DNA of 64,000 bases, taken from the NCBI GenBank assembly GCA_964473105.1, contig CAYYNQ010000058.1:1-64000 (forward strand), given 5' to 3'. Source of the stretch: CAYYNQ01 sp964473105 (lineage in GTDB: Bacteria; Sumerlaeota; Sumerlaeia; MVZB01). The stretch's first letter is position 1, and the number at the start of each line of letters is the position of its first letter. The notes beneath the pieces were generated by a model. It saw only the letters and a list, made by a program, of their open reading frames with translations. It did not search any database and was not told the DNA's origin. Below, piece after piece: positions 9,386-17,811 of this stretch. The translations under genes were made by a program, and so were the position numbers.

Positions 9386-9828
9386 CATCTTCCTCCAGTG
9401 ATCAACTCGATGAACCTTTTAATCTTGATGCATCCCGACCCGTCCTGAAAATCCGCCCCAAACCAACGGCCAAATGATGACCCCGGCAACCGGAACTTCC
9501 CTCAAACGGATCAGTAGTGGAATAATCGACTCGGGGGGATATCATACACGACTGAACCGGATTGTCGAACATATCCTGAAGTCCCGGGACCGATTGAACG
9601 GGCTGCAGAGGCCCGACATGGCCGGGATGGGAAAGGCCGTCGGGCCTGCCTTGTTTTAGATTGAAAATCGAGTCTGATTTTCAGAAAATGCGTGCAGACC
9701 GTCGACATGATCCCGAACGAGAAGCACAGGACAGCCAACGACCAAGGGTTCGGCCTGTCCTGACAAGTGAGCGGGCCCGACCCATGCGGGCCGGGACAAG
9801 ACAGACACCAAAACAAGGAGATTGAGCA
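9386..9828. promoter_or_regulatory. Divergent promoter region between iolD and iolE-like genes
   Basis: This spacer of 443 bases should hold the promoters for both divergent genes. The one clear element is an inverted repeat at 9662-9683, TGAAAATC-GAGTCT-GATTTTCA (8-bp arms, 6-base centre), which could be an operator. The plus-strand gene has AAGGAG 8 bases before its ATG. No regulator gene adjoins. The function of the repeat is a guess from its position. Confidence 0.4.
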
Positions 9829-10716
9829 ATGAAAGTTGAAATTGGCACCGGTCCTGACAACTGGGGCGTTTGGTTTCCGTCCGACCCCAAACAGATCCCG
9901 TGGGACCGCTATCTTGATGAATGCGCGGAGGCCGGGTACGAGATCACGGAACTGGGCCCGTATGAATATCTCCCCAGCGACAAGGCCGCCCTCAGGCAGG
10001 AACTGGACAAAAGGAACCTGCGGCTTGAGGCCGGCTTCACATTCAAGGACCTGGCCGACCCCAATGAATGGGATGCCATGGTCGCTGAAACCGAGGGGGC
10101 ATGTGATCTGGCCGGCACTTTCGGCGCCAAGCATCACATGCTGATCGACCTGCCCTACACCGACCTGGCCACCGGGGAGCAGCTGCGCGAGCCTGAACTG
10201 GACGACGATGGCTGGAAACGCTTCATGGAACACTGTCACAAACTCGGCGAGATCACACGTGACAAGTTTGGAATCACCTCGGTACTGCATCCCCATACCG
10301 ATACACATGTCCAGACAACCGAACAGATGGAACGGTGGCTTGAGGATGCCGATCCATCGGTCCTCCAGATGTGCCTTGACACCGGCCACCATGCCTACCG
10401 GGACGGGGACCCGGTCGAGTTCATGCGTAAGTGGCACCATCGAATCCCCTACCTGCACATCAAGAGTGTGGATGAGGATATCCGGGTCAGGATCGAGCGC
10501 GATGGCATCTCATTTGCGGAAGCCGTGGAGATCGACATGTTCTGCGAGCTGAGTCGCGGGGTCGTGAACTTCAGGGACTTTGGCAACGTCCTGAAGGAAG
10601 TCGACTACGAGGGTGTAGCCATCGTGGAACAGGACATGTATCCAGCCCCGTTCGACAAGCCTTTCCCGATTGCAAAACGTAACCGGGATTACCTGCGTGA
10701 AATAGGAATCGGATAA
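9829..10716 (+). CDS. iolE: IolE-like sugar isomerase/dehydratase (AP endonuclease 2 fold)
   Basis: This 295-residue protein belongs to the xylose isomerase-like TIM-barrel family. It best resembles IolE/MocC inosose dehydratases, which turn scyllo-inosose into the trihydroxycyclohexanedione that IolD hydrolyses. Supporting segments are the start MKVEIGTGPDNWGVWFP, the metal-site stretches SVLHPHTDTHVQT, LDTGHHAY and YLHIKSVDE, and IVEQDMYP near the end. An AAGGAG ribosome site supports the ATG at 9829. Its divergent placement beside iolD makes the inositol role likely, since the two enzymes act in sequence. The symbol is tentative because this superfamily also contains hexulose epimerases with similar motifs. 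A terminator-like hairpin follows 30 bases after the stop. Confidence 0.75.
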   Translation: MKVEIGTGPDNWGVWFPSDPKQIPWDRYLDECAEAGYEITELGPYEYLPSDKAALRQELDKRNLRLEAGFTFKDLADPNEWDAMVAETEGACDLAGTFGAKHHMLIDLPYTDLATGEQLREPELDDDGWKRFMEHCHKLGEITRDKFGITSVLHPHTDTHVQTTEQMERWLEDADPSVLQMCLDTGHHAYRDGDPVEFMRKWHHRIPYLHIKSVDEDIRVRIERDGISFAEAVEIDMFCELSRGVVNFRDFGNVLKEVDYEGVAIVEQDMYPAPFDKPFPIAKRNRDYLREIGIG

Positions 10717-10745
10717 CGGGAGGCGGCCCAAATCCTGGTATCTAC

Positions 10746-10785
10746 CGCGGCCCGGCAAGGCAACACGCAGGGCCGCGCCGGTTTT
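10746..10785 (+). terminator. Terminator-like hairpin after iolE-like gene
   Basis: Arms CGCGGCCC (10746-10753) and GGGCCGCG (10770-10777) are exact complements around a 16-base loop. GGTTTTC follows shortly after on the plus strand. The position, 30 bases past the iolE-like stop, fits a rho-independent terminator, though the T-run is short. Confidence 0.55.
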
Positions 10786-11009
10786 CAAGGGTGAAGGGGA
10801 AGCCCAGGCTTGCATCCCGCCTTTTTGTCGATCACACATCTCGGTGCCGGGGCCGGCGCAAGTCCCGGATTACCGCTGAACCAATGCGGCAAGCTGTCCC
10901 CCTCCCCCGGGTTCTCCCCATGGGGTCCTGCATGCGCGCCAGGACATTATGAACACACCCCGTGATCCCAACCACAGGAACATGCACGGGAGAATGAAAA
11001 GATTACCGT

Positions 11010-12398
11010 TCAGGCAAAGAGCTCGCTGATTTCACCGAAGTTCATCGGGCCATTGGGAGAAAGGGACTCGACATATTCAAAATGTCTTCCCGAGGGAGTG
11101 TCGACCAGCTTCTTCTTCCAGTCGACACCCATCGTTGAGAAGATCGTTGCGATCACATCCTCGGGGTAGATCGACCGCTTCCTGTGCCAGCCCGGATCGA
11201 TCACCTCGGCTGCGGTCTGGTCGGTTGCGCCGAGGACCCGCCCCCCCTGAACGCCTGCCCCGGCAAACACCGCGAAGCCGGCCTTGTCATGGTGATCACG
11301 TCCCTCGTTGCCGTTCAATGCACCCGGCGTACGGCCGAACTCACCCATGCAGACGACAAGTGTCTTGTCGATCAGGGGACGCCCCTGCTTGTCCGTCCTG
11401 GACTCGAGATCATCAAGAAGGTTGGCCACGCAGAGATCCAGCTCGTTATTCAACGTATACTGGTTGAGCGTCTTGGACTTGTCATAAATATTGCTATGCA
11501 GATCCCATGTGCCGTGGTTGATGATGATGAACTTTGTCCCGGCATCGGCCTGGGCAATATTCCTTGCCATCACGCAGGCGTTGCCCAGGTCGTTGAAGAC
11601 ATAGTTGATCTTGCCGTAGCGCTCCTTGTCCTCATCACTGATCCTGAAGACATCGGCGGCCTGAGGATGACTCAATAAGCCCGCAGAGTGGTAGTAATCA
11701 TCCATGTCAGAGAAGATGGTCCCTCGACCGGTATCCATCTCACGCCATTCATGGTCGAGCTGCCGAAGCAGGTCACGCCGGACCTGAAAGGCGTCCCGCT
11801 CCGAATCAGGCAGCACAAAAGGCGGCTTGACACGGGCATTCAGTGACATCGGGGAACAGCTGGGCGGCAACAGGCCGTTCGCCAGCAGAAGGTCGGTCCG
11901 GACATTCAACGAGATGTAGGGCGGCAGAAAATCCGTGTCCCGACGCTGATCGAGTGACTCATAGGCCAGCACCGCGCCAAACGAGGGGACCTCCTTCATA
12001 CGCGAGGGGGTCTCAGGCCGCCCGGCCTGGATGTAATAGGTCCCACGGTTATGGTTCTGCTCCCAAAACTCCATCGAACGGACAATGGCATACTTGTCCA
12101 GCCGCTCGCTCAGCCGCGGTAATGTCCCCACCGGCATGCGAACGCCATCCCGAACGGTCCGGATGTCGAAATCCTCCGGTGTTTCAGAATTCAGCTTGGC
12201 ATCAAACGTATCCATCTGGCTGGGCGCACCCTGCAGCATGATGAAGATACAGATCTCCGCACCACCCCGCGGGGTGGTGGCAGCCGTGGACTGCAGGTTC
12301 GTGGCCCGCAGCATCGGCAGCAGTGAATAACCCGCGGCACCAACACCGCCGACCCTCAGGAAATCACGCCGGGTCAGGATGGGAAATCGGGTGGCCAT
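11010..12398 (-). CDS. DUF1501 Tat-exported protein (locus 1)
   Basis: This DUF1501 protein belongs to a sulfatase/alkaline-phosphatase-like family common in Planctomycetes and relatives and usually paired with DUF1549/DUF1553 cytochromes. The N-terminus has a twin-arginine signal, LTRRDFLRVGG, so export of the folded protein is expected. Family segments include IFIMLQGAPSQMDTFD near residue 50, the INHGTWDLHSN region, and VVCMGEFGRTPGALNGNEGRDHH towards the C-terminus, which resembles the metal site of alkaline-phosphatase-fold enzymes. At 462 residues it is of normal size. It lies 38 bases downstream of the cytochrome gene on the same strand, so the two are probably one transcript. The biochemical role of the pair is not known. 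Confidence 0.93.
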   Translation of the reverse strand: MATRFPILTRRDFLRVGGVGAAGYSLLPMLRATNLQSTAATTPRGGAEICIFIMLQGAPSQMDTFDAKLNSETPEDFDIRTVRDGVRMPVGTLPRLSERLDKYAIVRSMEFWEQNHNRGTYYIQAGRPETPSRMKEVPSFGAVLAYESLDQRRDTDFLPPYISLNVRTDLLLANGLLPPSCSPMSLNARVKPPFVLPDSERDAFQVRRDLLRQLDHEWREMDTGRGTIFSDMDDYYHSAGLLSHPQAADVFRISDEDKERYGKINYVFNDLGNACVMARNIAQADAGTKFIIINHGTWDLHSNIYDKSKTLNQYTLNNELDLCVANLLDDLESRTDKQGRPLIDKTLVVCMGEFGRTPGALNGNEGRDHHDKAGFAVFAGAGVQGGRVLGATDQTAAEVIDPGWHRKRSIYPEDVIATIFSTMGVDWKKKLVDTPSGRHFEYVESLSPNGPMNFGEISELFA

Positions 12399-12436
12399 CT
12401 CGATACCTCTTCTTCAATTCTGCAGAACGAATCTTA

Positions 12437-14779
12437 TCAATAATTCACGAGGAATTCCAGTTTATTGACCAGCGCCCACTGAAGATTCTCAAGACCCTTG
12501 TCGCGATGATCCTGCAGGTGCGCGACAGATGTTGTCATCTCCTCATCTGTCGGCAGTCGCGTCAGGGTACAGAGATAAATCTCCTCGACCAGTTGCTTCA
12601 AGGTTGCCTGATCACGCCACGTCCAGGGGGGGCGTTCCTCGAGCAAAGCACGTGTCCGGCTGCCCTCGGTAGCTGACCTCAGCTTTTTCAGCACAAGGTT
12701 GCTGTACATCATGAGCGACGCCTGCAGGATCGAGGGGTTTGTCGACGGCCGCTTGATTTCCCGGTCGCTGCGGTTGAAAAAGAACAGGAATTCCTTGAGA
12801 TCCTCATCACAAAACTGGGTTTCCCTGAGGGGTCCCGGGAGATCCATCGCATAACCGGACCACTGGCTGGTGTATTCAGGAGGAATGTCGGCCCGCTGTG
12901 AACGCCCGTGGCCAAAAACATTCGTGGCCTTTGCCAAGGCATCATAAACCTCCTCGGAGGTCAATCGGCGGACCATCCGGCGGGAAAAATAACGGTCCCA
13001 TTCCGGCTTGTAATCACCTTCAAACCTGGAAGACAGCTGGTATGCACGCGATTCACAGATGATACGCATCAGCCTTCGGAGATCATGATTGTTCCTCTGG
13101 AAATCCCGCGCAAGCGCATCGAGCAGTCCCGGATGGCTGGGCTGGATCGTCCAGGGTGCGGGAGGAGGGTTGTCCGGGTCCTGGCGTGCCAGGTCCCATT
13201 CCAACGGCGGGTCGACTATGCCGACCGTCATCAATCGCGCCCAGACCAGGTTGACAATCACTTTCGCGAACTGGAAATTGGCCGTGACCATCCGCGCAAA
13301 TTCCTCCCGCAGGTTCCTGCCCTCGGCCGGCTTTTCCTTTGTCAACAGGAACTCCGGATCGAGATTGACGCTGATGTTGCGCGCAACCCGGATCGAGCTC
13401 TTGGAATCCATCTGGTAACCGGCAGACTGTTGCCAGCGGTCCTCTTCACGCAGGGTAGGGCCATCGGTCAGGACATAATCGCTGCCCGGTTTCGTGTTGC
13501 CGGACCCCTTGAAAATGCGCGTGTCGCCAAAGAAGGCGGCCTGGCGCCAGAATTCCTCGCGTTTGCGCTGGGTCAGCCAGAGGTTCGTCTTTTCCAGGTG
13601 GTTGGCACCGTCATGACACGAGATGCAGTTCAGGTTGATGCCAAGAAAATCCTGGGTGGCGTGAACGGCAATCTCGTCACAGGTGTCCTCGTGATTGGGG
13701 CCGCCCTCGTCAGTCACCGCATTACGGATCAGGTAACCGGTCGGTCCCGAGTTTTTCCCGCTGAGACCGGTGGCGGTCAGCATCTCACGGACAAAATAAT
13801 CGTAGGGCAGGTTGTACTTAAGAAACAGCTCGATATAGTTGCGAAAACCCTCGGCCGTGTTGAAGAAGTGGACCCCGGCGTATGTGTATTTGTTGCGGAA
13901 CAGGTCCTCAAAGAAGTAACGCCACTTGCTGATGAATGCAGGGTCGATCAGGCCGGGATCACCATAATCCTTGTAACCCTTAGTTTTCCTTGCCTCCTCT
14001 GGGGAAAGCCCCTGCCATTCCTCGGGTTTCAACCACAACATTTCACGGATCAAATCATCCCGCTTGGCGGGGCTCTGGTCATCCAGAAACTTCCTTACAT
14101 CCTCAGGATCGGGAATACGCCCCCAGAGATCCAGGTGAATCCGCCGGTAAAATTCCTGATCCGAGCACAACCCGGCGTGGGGAACCCCGTCTTCCTGCAT
14201 CTTGGCGAAAATGTAATGATCAACCAAGTTGCCTGTGATTTCCACCTCGCCCTGTCCACCGGCCGGCAGATGCGATGCCACACGATTGGTCAACCTTGTT
14301 GCGGCCTTGCGTTCCGGTTCAGCGGTCTTCTCGTGCAATTCCAGGGAGAGTTGCCTGACATATCGCGCCAGCAGGATGATCTGGTCATCATCCAGTTCAC
14401 CGGCCTTGGCCTCCATCTTCGTGTCGGGGACCCCGTTGCGAATCGTCCCTGTGATCTGCTCAAGGGAGCTGCCATGGAACCAGGTCTCATCAACCAGGTT
14501 CAGTCGATTGTTCGTGGCTTCACCCTTTTCGCCATGACAAAGGGAACAATTTGCGCCGAACAACGCGGCGGCCAGTCCCACCTCATCCTCGTTCAGGGGG
14601 GGATCCTCAACGGCGGGTTCCTGTGTTTGATTTTCAACCGAAACGGCGACCTGATCCAGTCCCGGCTTGGCGGACAAGTCGGGTTCTGGCGAATCAACCG
14701 CTGCCGCCCCGGCGTAAGGGGAAAACAAAAGGGCCGCCAAGCCGGGAAATAGGAGAGTCTGGAGCTTGATAAGTCTCAT
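12437..14779 (-). CDS. DUF1549/DUF1553 protein with N-terminal cytochrome c domain (locus 1)
   Basis: This is a large exported planctomycete-type protein of 780 residues from the ATG at 14779, beginning MRLIKLQTLLFPGLAALLF, a signal peptide. A cytochrome c domain follows with heme motif CSLCH and a GVPDTKMEA segment around the axial Met. DUF1549 begins near DHYIFAKMQ and includes a second heme motif, CISCH, in the middle. DUF1553 makes the C-terminal half (LVWARLMTVGIVDP, then LRRLMRIICESRAYQLSSR). The frame runs open to 14863, but the signal peptide fixes the start at 14779; no clear Shine-Dalgarno site is seen. It is the first gene of a pair with DUF1501. A second, differently built copy of the pair lies at 39568-43785. 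Confidence 0.92.
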   Translation of the reverse strand: MRLIKLQTLLFPGLAALLFSPYAGAAAVDSPEPDLSAKPGLDQVAVSVENQTQEPAVEDPPLNEDEVGLAAALFGANCSLCHGEKGEATNNRLNLVDETWFHGSSLEQITGTIRNGVPDTKMEAKAGELDDDQIILLARYVRQLSLELHEKTAEPERKAATRLTNRVASHLPAGGQGEVEITGNLVDHYIFAKMQEDGVPHAGLCSDQEFYRRIHLDLWGRIPDPEDVRKFLDDQSPAKRDDLIREMLWLKPEEWQGLSPEEARKTKGYKDYGDPGLIDPAFISKWRYFFEDLFRNKYTYAGVHFFNTAEGFRNYIELFLKYNLPYDYFVREMLTATGLSGKNSGPTGYLIRNAVTDEGGPNHEDTCDEIAVHATQDFLGINLNCISCHDGANHLEKTNLWLTQRKREEFWRQAAFFGDTRIFKGSGNTKPGSDYVLTDGPTLREEDRWQQSAGYQMDSKSSIRVARNISVNLDPEFLLTKEKPAEGRNLREEFARMVTANFQFAKVIVNLVWARLMTVGIVDPPLEWDLARQDPDNPPPAPWTIQPSHPGLLDALARDFQRNNHDLRRLMRIICESRAYQLSSRFEGDYKPEWDRYFSRRMVRRLTSEEVYDALAKATNVFGHGRSQRADIPPEYTSQWSGYAMDLPGPLRETQFCDEDLKEFLFFFNRSDREIKRPSTNPSILQASLMMYSNLVLKKLRSATEGSRTRALLEERPPWTWRDQATLKQLVEEIYLCTLTRLPTDEEMTTSVAHLQDHRDKGLENLQWALVNKLEFLVNY

Positions 14780-15046
14780 GGATGGATCGTGCTGATGGGA
14801 TAGAACCCGACCCCGGGAATCAGTCGAACATACTAACGTATCCAGGGTTTGAAATTCAACCAAATCCCGTCTGAAAGTGCCTCCTCAGTGGGTCCTCCCC
14901 GGGTTGCCCGATGACAGTTGACACATAACCCGGATAACGGGTCTAATGACTGATAATTGGGGATCATGGGCCCCTGCGGGACCCCTCTGGATCGAAATCC
15001 CGGGGGCTCGGATTTAAAATCTCAACAAGATAACAGGATCCAGATC

Positions 15047-15895
15047 ATGGTTTCGATACGCCCCGACCATTACCCGGCCAGATTATGGAGAATTCTCTGC
15101 CTCTGCCTTCCCGTTTTCATGGCAGCAGGAATACTCTCCGCAGGAGACGATGAACAATCCGGTGCAACCGGTGCCAACAAGGACCTCTTCAAGGGAACCC
15201 ACACCTTTGATGCAAACAGGTTCTTCACCAAGGGAACCACGGGAGGCAAGGAATCCGGAATTGACGGCTGGGTCGACATCACCGTTCGCGGATACCGCAG
15301 ATACATACAAAAGATCGAACCGGCAAGGTCAGCCCTGATCGTGGTCGACCTCAACATGGGCAAGCTTCCGGCCCGTGAATCGGACTGGTGTCGGCGAATG
15401 CGGGAGCTGGACGAGGCTCATGCCAACCGCTGGGCCACCATGATGGATGATGTCGTTTTCCCCAATGTCTCGAAACTGCTCGGGCTGTTCAGGGAAAAGG
15501 GAATGCTGGTCATCTACCTGTCCATCGGGGGGATCTCCGGCGATGCATCCTATCAACCGGGTATCCTGCCCGGCCCCAACGACGTGCGCATTGCAAAATT
15601 CTCAAGCGGCGCCTTTTCGACCAGCACACTGGACAACCTGTTGCGCGAGCACGGGGTCAAGACACTGTTCTTTGTCGGCCATGACACCCCCTGTTGTGTA
15701 TCACAGACCATGGCCGGGGCCTACGACCGCAACTACCAGACAATCCTGATTAGCGATGCCTCCTACTCGAGCGTTCATGAACTCCATGATGCAGCCGTCA
15801 AGATCTGGTCCTACAAGGGATTCGTCCGGACAACCGAACAGGTTTTGAATGATTTCCCGTGGCAAAACTGGATCGACCCGGGCCTGAGGCAGTAA
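15047..15895 (+). CDS. Exported isochorismatase-like cysteine hydrolase
   Basis: The fold is that of the isochorismatase/nicotinamidase cysteine hydrolases. Seen are ALIVVDLNMG (catalytic Asp), IAKFSSGAFSTSTLDNLL (catalytic Lys region) and FVGHDTPCCVSQTMAGAYD (nucleophile Cys). From the ATG at 15047 the protein has 282 residues and a signal-like segment (LWRILCLCLPVFMAAGILSA), so it is probably periplasmic, which is uncommon for this family. An N-terminal extension of about 60 residues precedes the core. The frame is open from 14957, but those codons precede the signal peptide. It is divergent from the cytochrome gene at 14779. Substrate unknown; amide or ester hydrolysis is the family norm. 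Confidence 0.82.
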   Translation: MVSIRPDHYPARLWRILCLCLPVFMAAGILSAGDDEQSGATGANKDLFKGTHTFDANRFFTKGTTGGKESGIDGWVDITVRGYRRYIQKIEPARSALIVVDLNMGKLPARESDWCRRMRELDEAHANRWATMMDDVVFPNVSKLLGLFREKGMLVIYLSIGGISGDASYQPGILPGPNDVRIAKFSSGAFSTSTLDNLLREHGVKTLFFVGHDTPCCVSQTMAGAYDRNYQTILISDASYSSVHELHDAAVKIWSYKGFVRTTEQVLNDFPWQNWIDPGLRQ

Positions 15896-15979
15896 TGTCA
15901 TGTCGACGTGTCCACTCCGCAACCCGAGTGGGTCCACCAAGCACGCGCCGATGAATACAACGATTTCAATGGCAGGGAG

Positions 15980-16990
15980 CTAGGACAAGCGCCACCTTGA
16001 CTTGACATCCTTATTTACCCACGACAACGGCCAGCGGCCCTCGTGCAGGGCATGGATCGCCTTCATTGACCAGCGGAACATCGAGTCCCAGAAGTTGTCG
16101 GAGTGGGCGCCAATGTGCGGGGTAATCACAACCTGATCCATCTTGAGCAATGGGTTGTCGGCTGCAGGCGGCTCCGGATCCAGGACATCCAGACCGGCTG
16201 CCGATATCCATTCCTCTGACAGGGCGCGAATCATTGCCTGCTCGTCAACAACCGGCCCGCGCGAGGTGTTGATCAGGATACTTCGTTCCTTCATCATCCT
16301 GAATTGTTCCTCACCCATCAGGTGACGCGTGGAATCCACCAACGGGCAATGCAGCGAGACAAAATCGGAGGCCTTCAATAACTCATCCAGCCCCATTTTC
16401 CTGGCCCCGGCAGACTTCATGGTTCCCTCATCGACAAACGGGTCATAAGCCAGCACATCCATTTCATACCCGGCCAATTTTTTGATGACCAAGCGGGCAA
16501 TCAGGCCGAACCCGACCAGTCCAAGGGTACGCCCGTGGAGACTCCAGCGCGGGCATCCCCCGTAACGCTCCCAAGTGCCCTGCTTGACAAGCCGGTCCTG
16601 GATTGCACACTGTCGAACCACGCTGAACAGCAGGCCGAGCGTGTGGTCTGCAACCTGCTCGGCTACCGAGTGCGGCGTATTGGCAACAATGATCCCCATC
16701 GTGGTTGCCTCGTCGACCGGAACGTTGTCGGTCCCGCTGCCGGCACGCACAATCGCACCGCACTTTTTCAGGACCTGCATGTTTCCCCTCCAGAGACAGG
16801 CACCGCTTTCACCCGCACCACCGAGCAGCCAGACGATATCCGCATCGCCCGCATGCTTCTCGACATCTTCGCGCGTGATACATTCATGATGCACGAAGTC
16901 GATATCATGATCGGCCAGTTCAACCGGGACCCAGTCGGGCAGGTCCGGTGCATCGTTCGAAACAAGGGTTACTTTGAATTTATCGCTCAT
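15980..16990 (-). CDS. D-2-hydroxyacid dehydrogenase (phosphoglycerate dehydrogenase-like)
   Basis: This is an NAD(P)-dependent D-isomer-specific 2-hydroxyacid dehydrogenase of 336 residues. Visible are the Rossmann motif LGLVGFGLIARLVIKK, the catalytic Arg region LINTSRGPVVDEQAM, the Glu region AAGLDVLDPEPP and the catalytic His in VVITPHIGAHS. It probably reduces or oxidises a 2-keto/2-hydroxy acid in the cytoplasm. It follows the RraA-family gene with only 3 bases between them, so the two are translationally close and likely act in one pathway. No ACT domain is present, which argues against SerA of serine synthesis. The exact substrate cannot be told. Confidence 0.9.
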   Translation of the reverse strand: MSDKFKVTLVSNDAPDLPDWVPVELADHDIDFVHHECITREDVEKHAGDADIVWLLGGAGESGACLWRGNMQVLKKCGAIVRAGSGTDNVPVDEATTMGIIVANTPHSVAEQVADHTLGLLFSVVRQCAIQDRLVKQGTWERYGGCPRWSLHGRTLGLVGFGLIARLVIKKLAGYEMDVLAYDPFVDEGTMKSAGARKMGLDELLKASDFVSLHCPLVDSTRHLMGEEQFRMMKERSILINTSRGPVVDEQAMIRALSEEWISAAGLDVLDPEPPAADNPLLKMDQVVITPHIGAHSDNFWDSMFRWSMKAIHALHEGRWPLSWVNKDVKSRWRLS

Positions 16991-16993
16991 CCA

Positions 16994-17680
16994 TCAATCC
17001 TTCGGGAGTTTGGCCTCGATCATCTCCTGGTTCTTTTCATCCCAGTTTGCAATTTCCACCAGGTTGGTGCCACCTGCGACCTTTGGGATCAACTCCTCCT
17101 CATAGGCCTCGGTTGCCAGCACCGCCTTGAGCACGACCTCCGCCTTGCGCCGCGGAACCACAACCACACCGTCTTCATCCCCAACGATCACGTCGCCGGG
17201 CATGACCACGATCCCGCCGCATGAGACAGGGACGTTGACCTCACCCAGCTTGCTTGCCCCGGCGACACGGGGGACGCTGCCGCGGCTGAAAATCGTGAAA
17301 TCCATCTTGCGAATCCCGTCGCAGTCACGGATCAGACCGTCAATCACCATACCGGTGATCCCCCGACGTTTCGCCTCGGACACGATGATTTCCCCGAGCT
17401 GGGCTGTATCGGGAGCGCCCATGCTGTCGATGACCATGATGTCGCCGGGCTGGGCAGTCGCCATCGTCTTCAAGGTAGCCCAGATGTCGCCTGCCAAGTT
17501 CGAGACCGTGATGGCCGGGCCGCAGATTTTATCGCTCCTGACCAGGGCCTTCAGGCCCGAGTCCATCGTGTGCAGGTTGGCCATCGCATCGCTGATATTG
17601 GCAACAGCGATCCCGGCCAAGGCCTTGACGATCTTCGGGTCGGTGCGCTCGATCGTTTCATTGACTGCAAACATGCTCAT
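16994..17680 (-). CDS. RraA-family protein (HMG/CHA aldolase-like)
   Basis: The 228-residue protein belongs to the RraA / 4-hydroxy-4-methyl-2-oxoglutarate aldolase family. The active-site pattern is clear: GDIMVIDSMGAPDTAQLGE and then the metal/substrate-binding GLIRDCDGI. The ending MPGDVIVGDEDGVVVVPR is also typical. Members cleave or decarboxylate 2-oxo acids with a divalent metal. GAGGG 8 bases before the ATG supports the start. Its neighbour is a D-2-hydroxyacid dehydrogenase 3 bases downstream, and a sugar porter lies upstream, so an aldolase/decarboxylase step in sugar-acid breakdown fits better than RNase E regulation. That role is inference. Confidence 0.88.
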   Translation of the reverse strand: MSMFAVNETIERTDPKIVKALAGIAVANISDAMANLHTMDSGLKALVRSDKICGPAITVSNLAGDIWATLKTMATAQPGDIMVIDSMGAPDTAQLGEIIVSEAKRRGITGMVIDGLIRDCDGIRKMDFTIFSRGSVPRVAGASKLGEVNVPVSCGGIVVMPGDVIVGDEDGVVVVPRRKAEVVLKAVLATEAYEEELIPKVAGGTNLVEIANWDEKNQEMIEAKLPKD

Positions 17681-17729
17681 CCGGGCATCCCTCTTTCCTA
17701 ATGGATTTTATTCTGGGCCAGCTTGACAA

Positions 17730-17759
17730 GGCGCCCTCCACGACAGGGTGGAAGGCGCC
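17730..17759 (-). terminator. Hairpin between MFS porter and RraA genes
   Basis: GGCGCC-C-TCCAC (17730-17741) pairs with GTGGA-A-GGCGCC (17748-17759) around a 6-base loop, with a single mismatch in an otherwise 11-bp stem. It lies 52 bases past the porter stop and 49 bases before the RraA start. No clear T-run follows on the minus strand, so it may act as an attenuator or RNA-stability element rather than a full terminator. Confidence 0.5.
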
Positions 17760-17811
17760 GTTCTAACATTTAAACCGTAATGACTTCAAGCCACGATTCT
17801 CTCTGTCACAA

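Noticed and set aside
8390..9448. 352-codon plus-strand frame opposite iolD
   Set aside because: It mirrors a well-conserved ThDP enzyme and has no supporting features.
12908..14752. 614-codon plus-strand frame opposite the locus-1 cytochrome gene
   Set aside because: It is antisense to a gene with clear heme motifs and conserved domains; the sequence has no recognisable domain and is an effect of GC-rich codon use.
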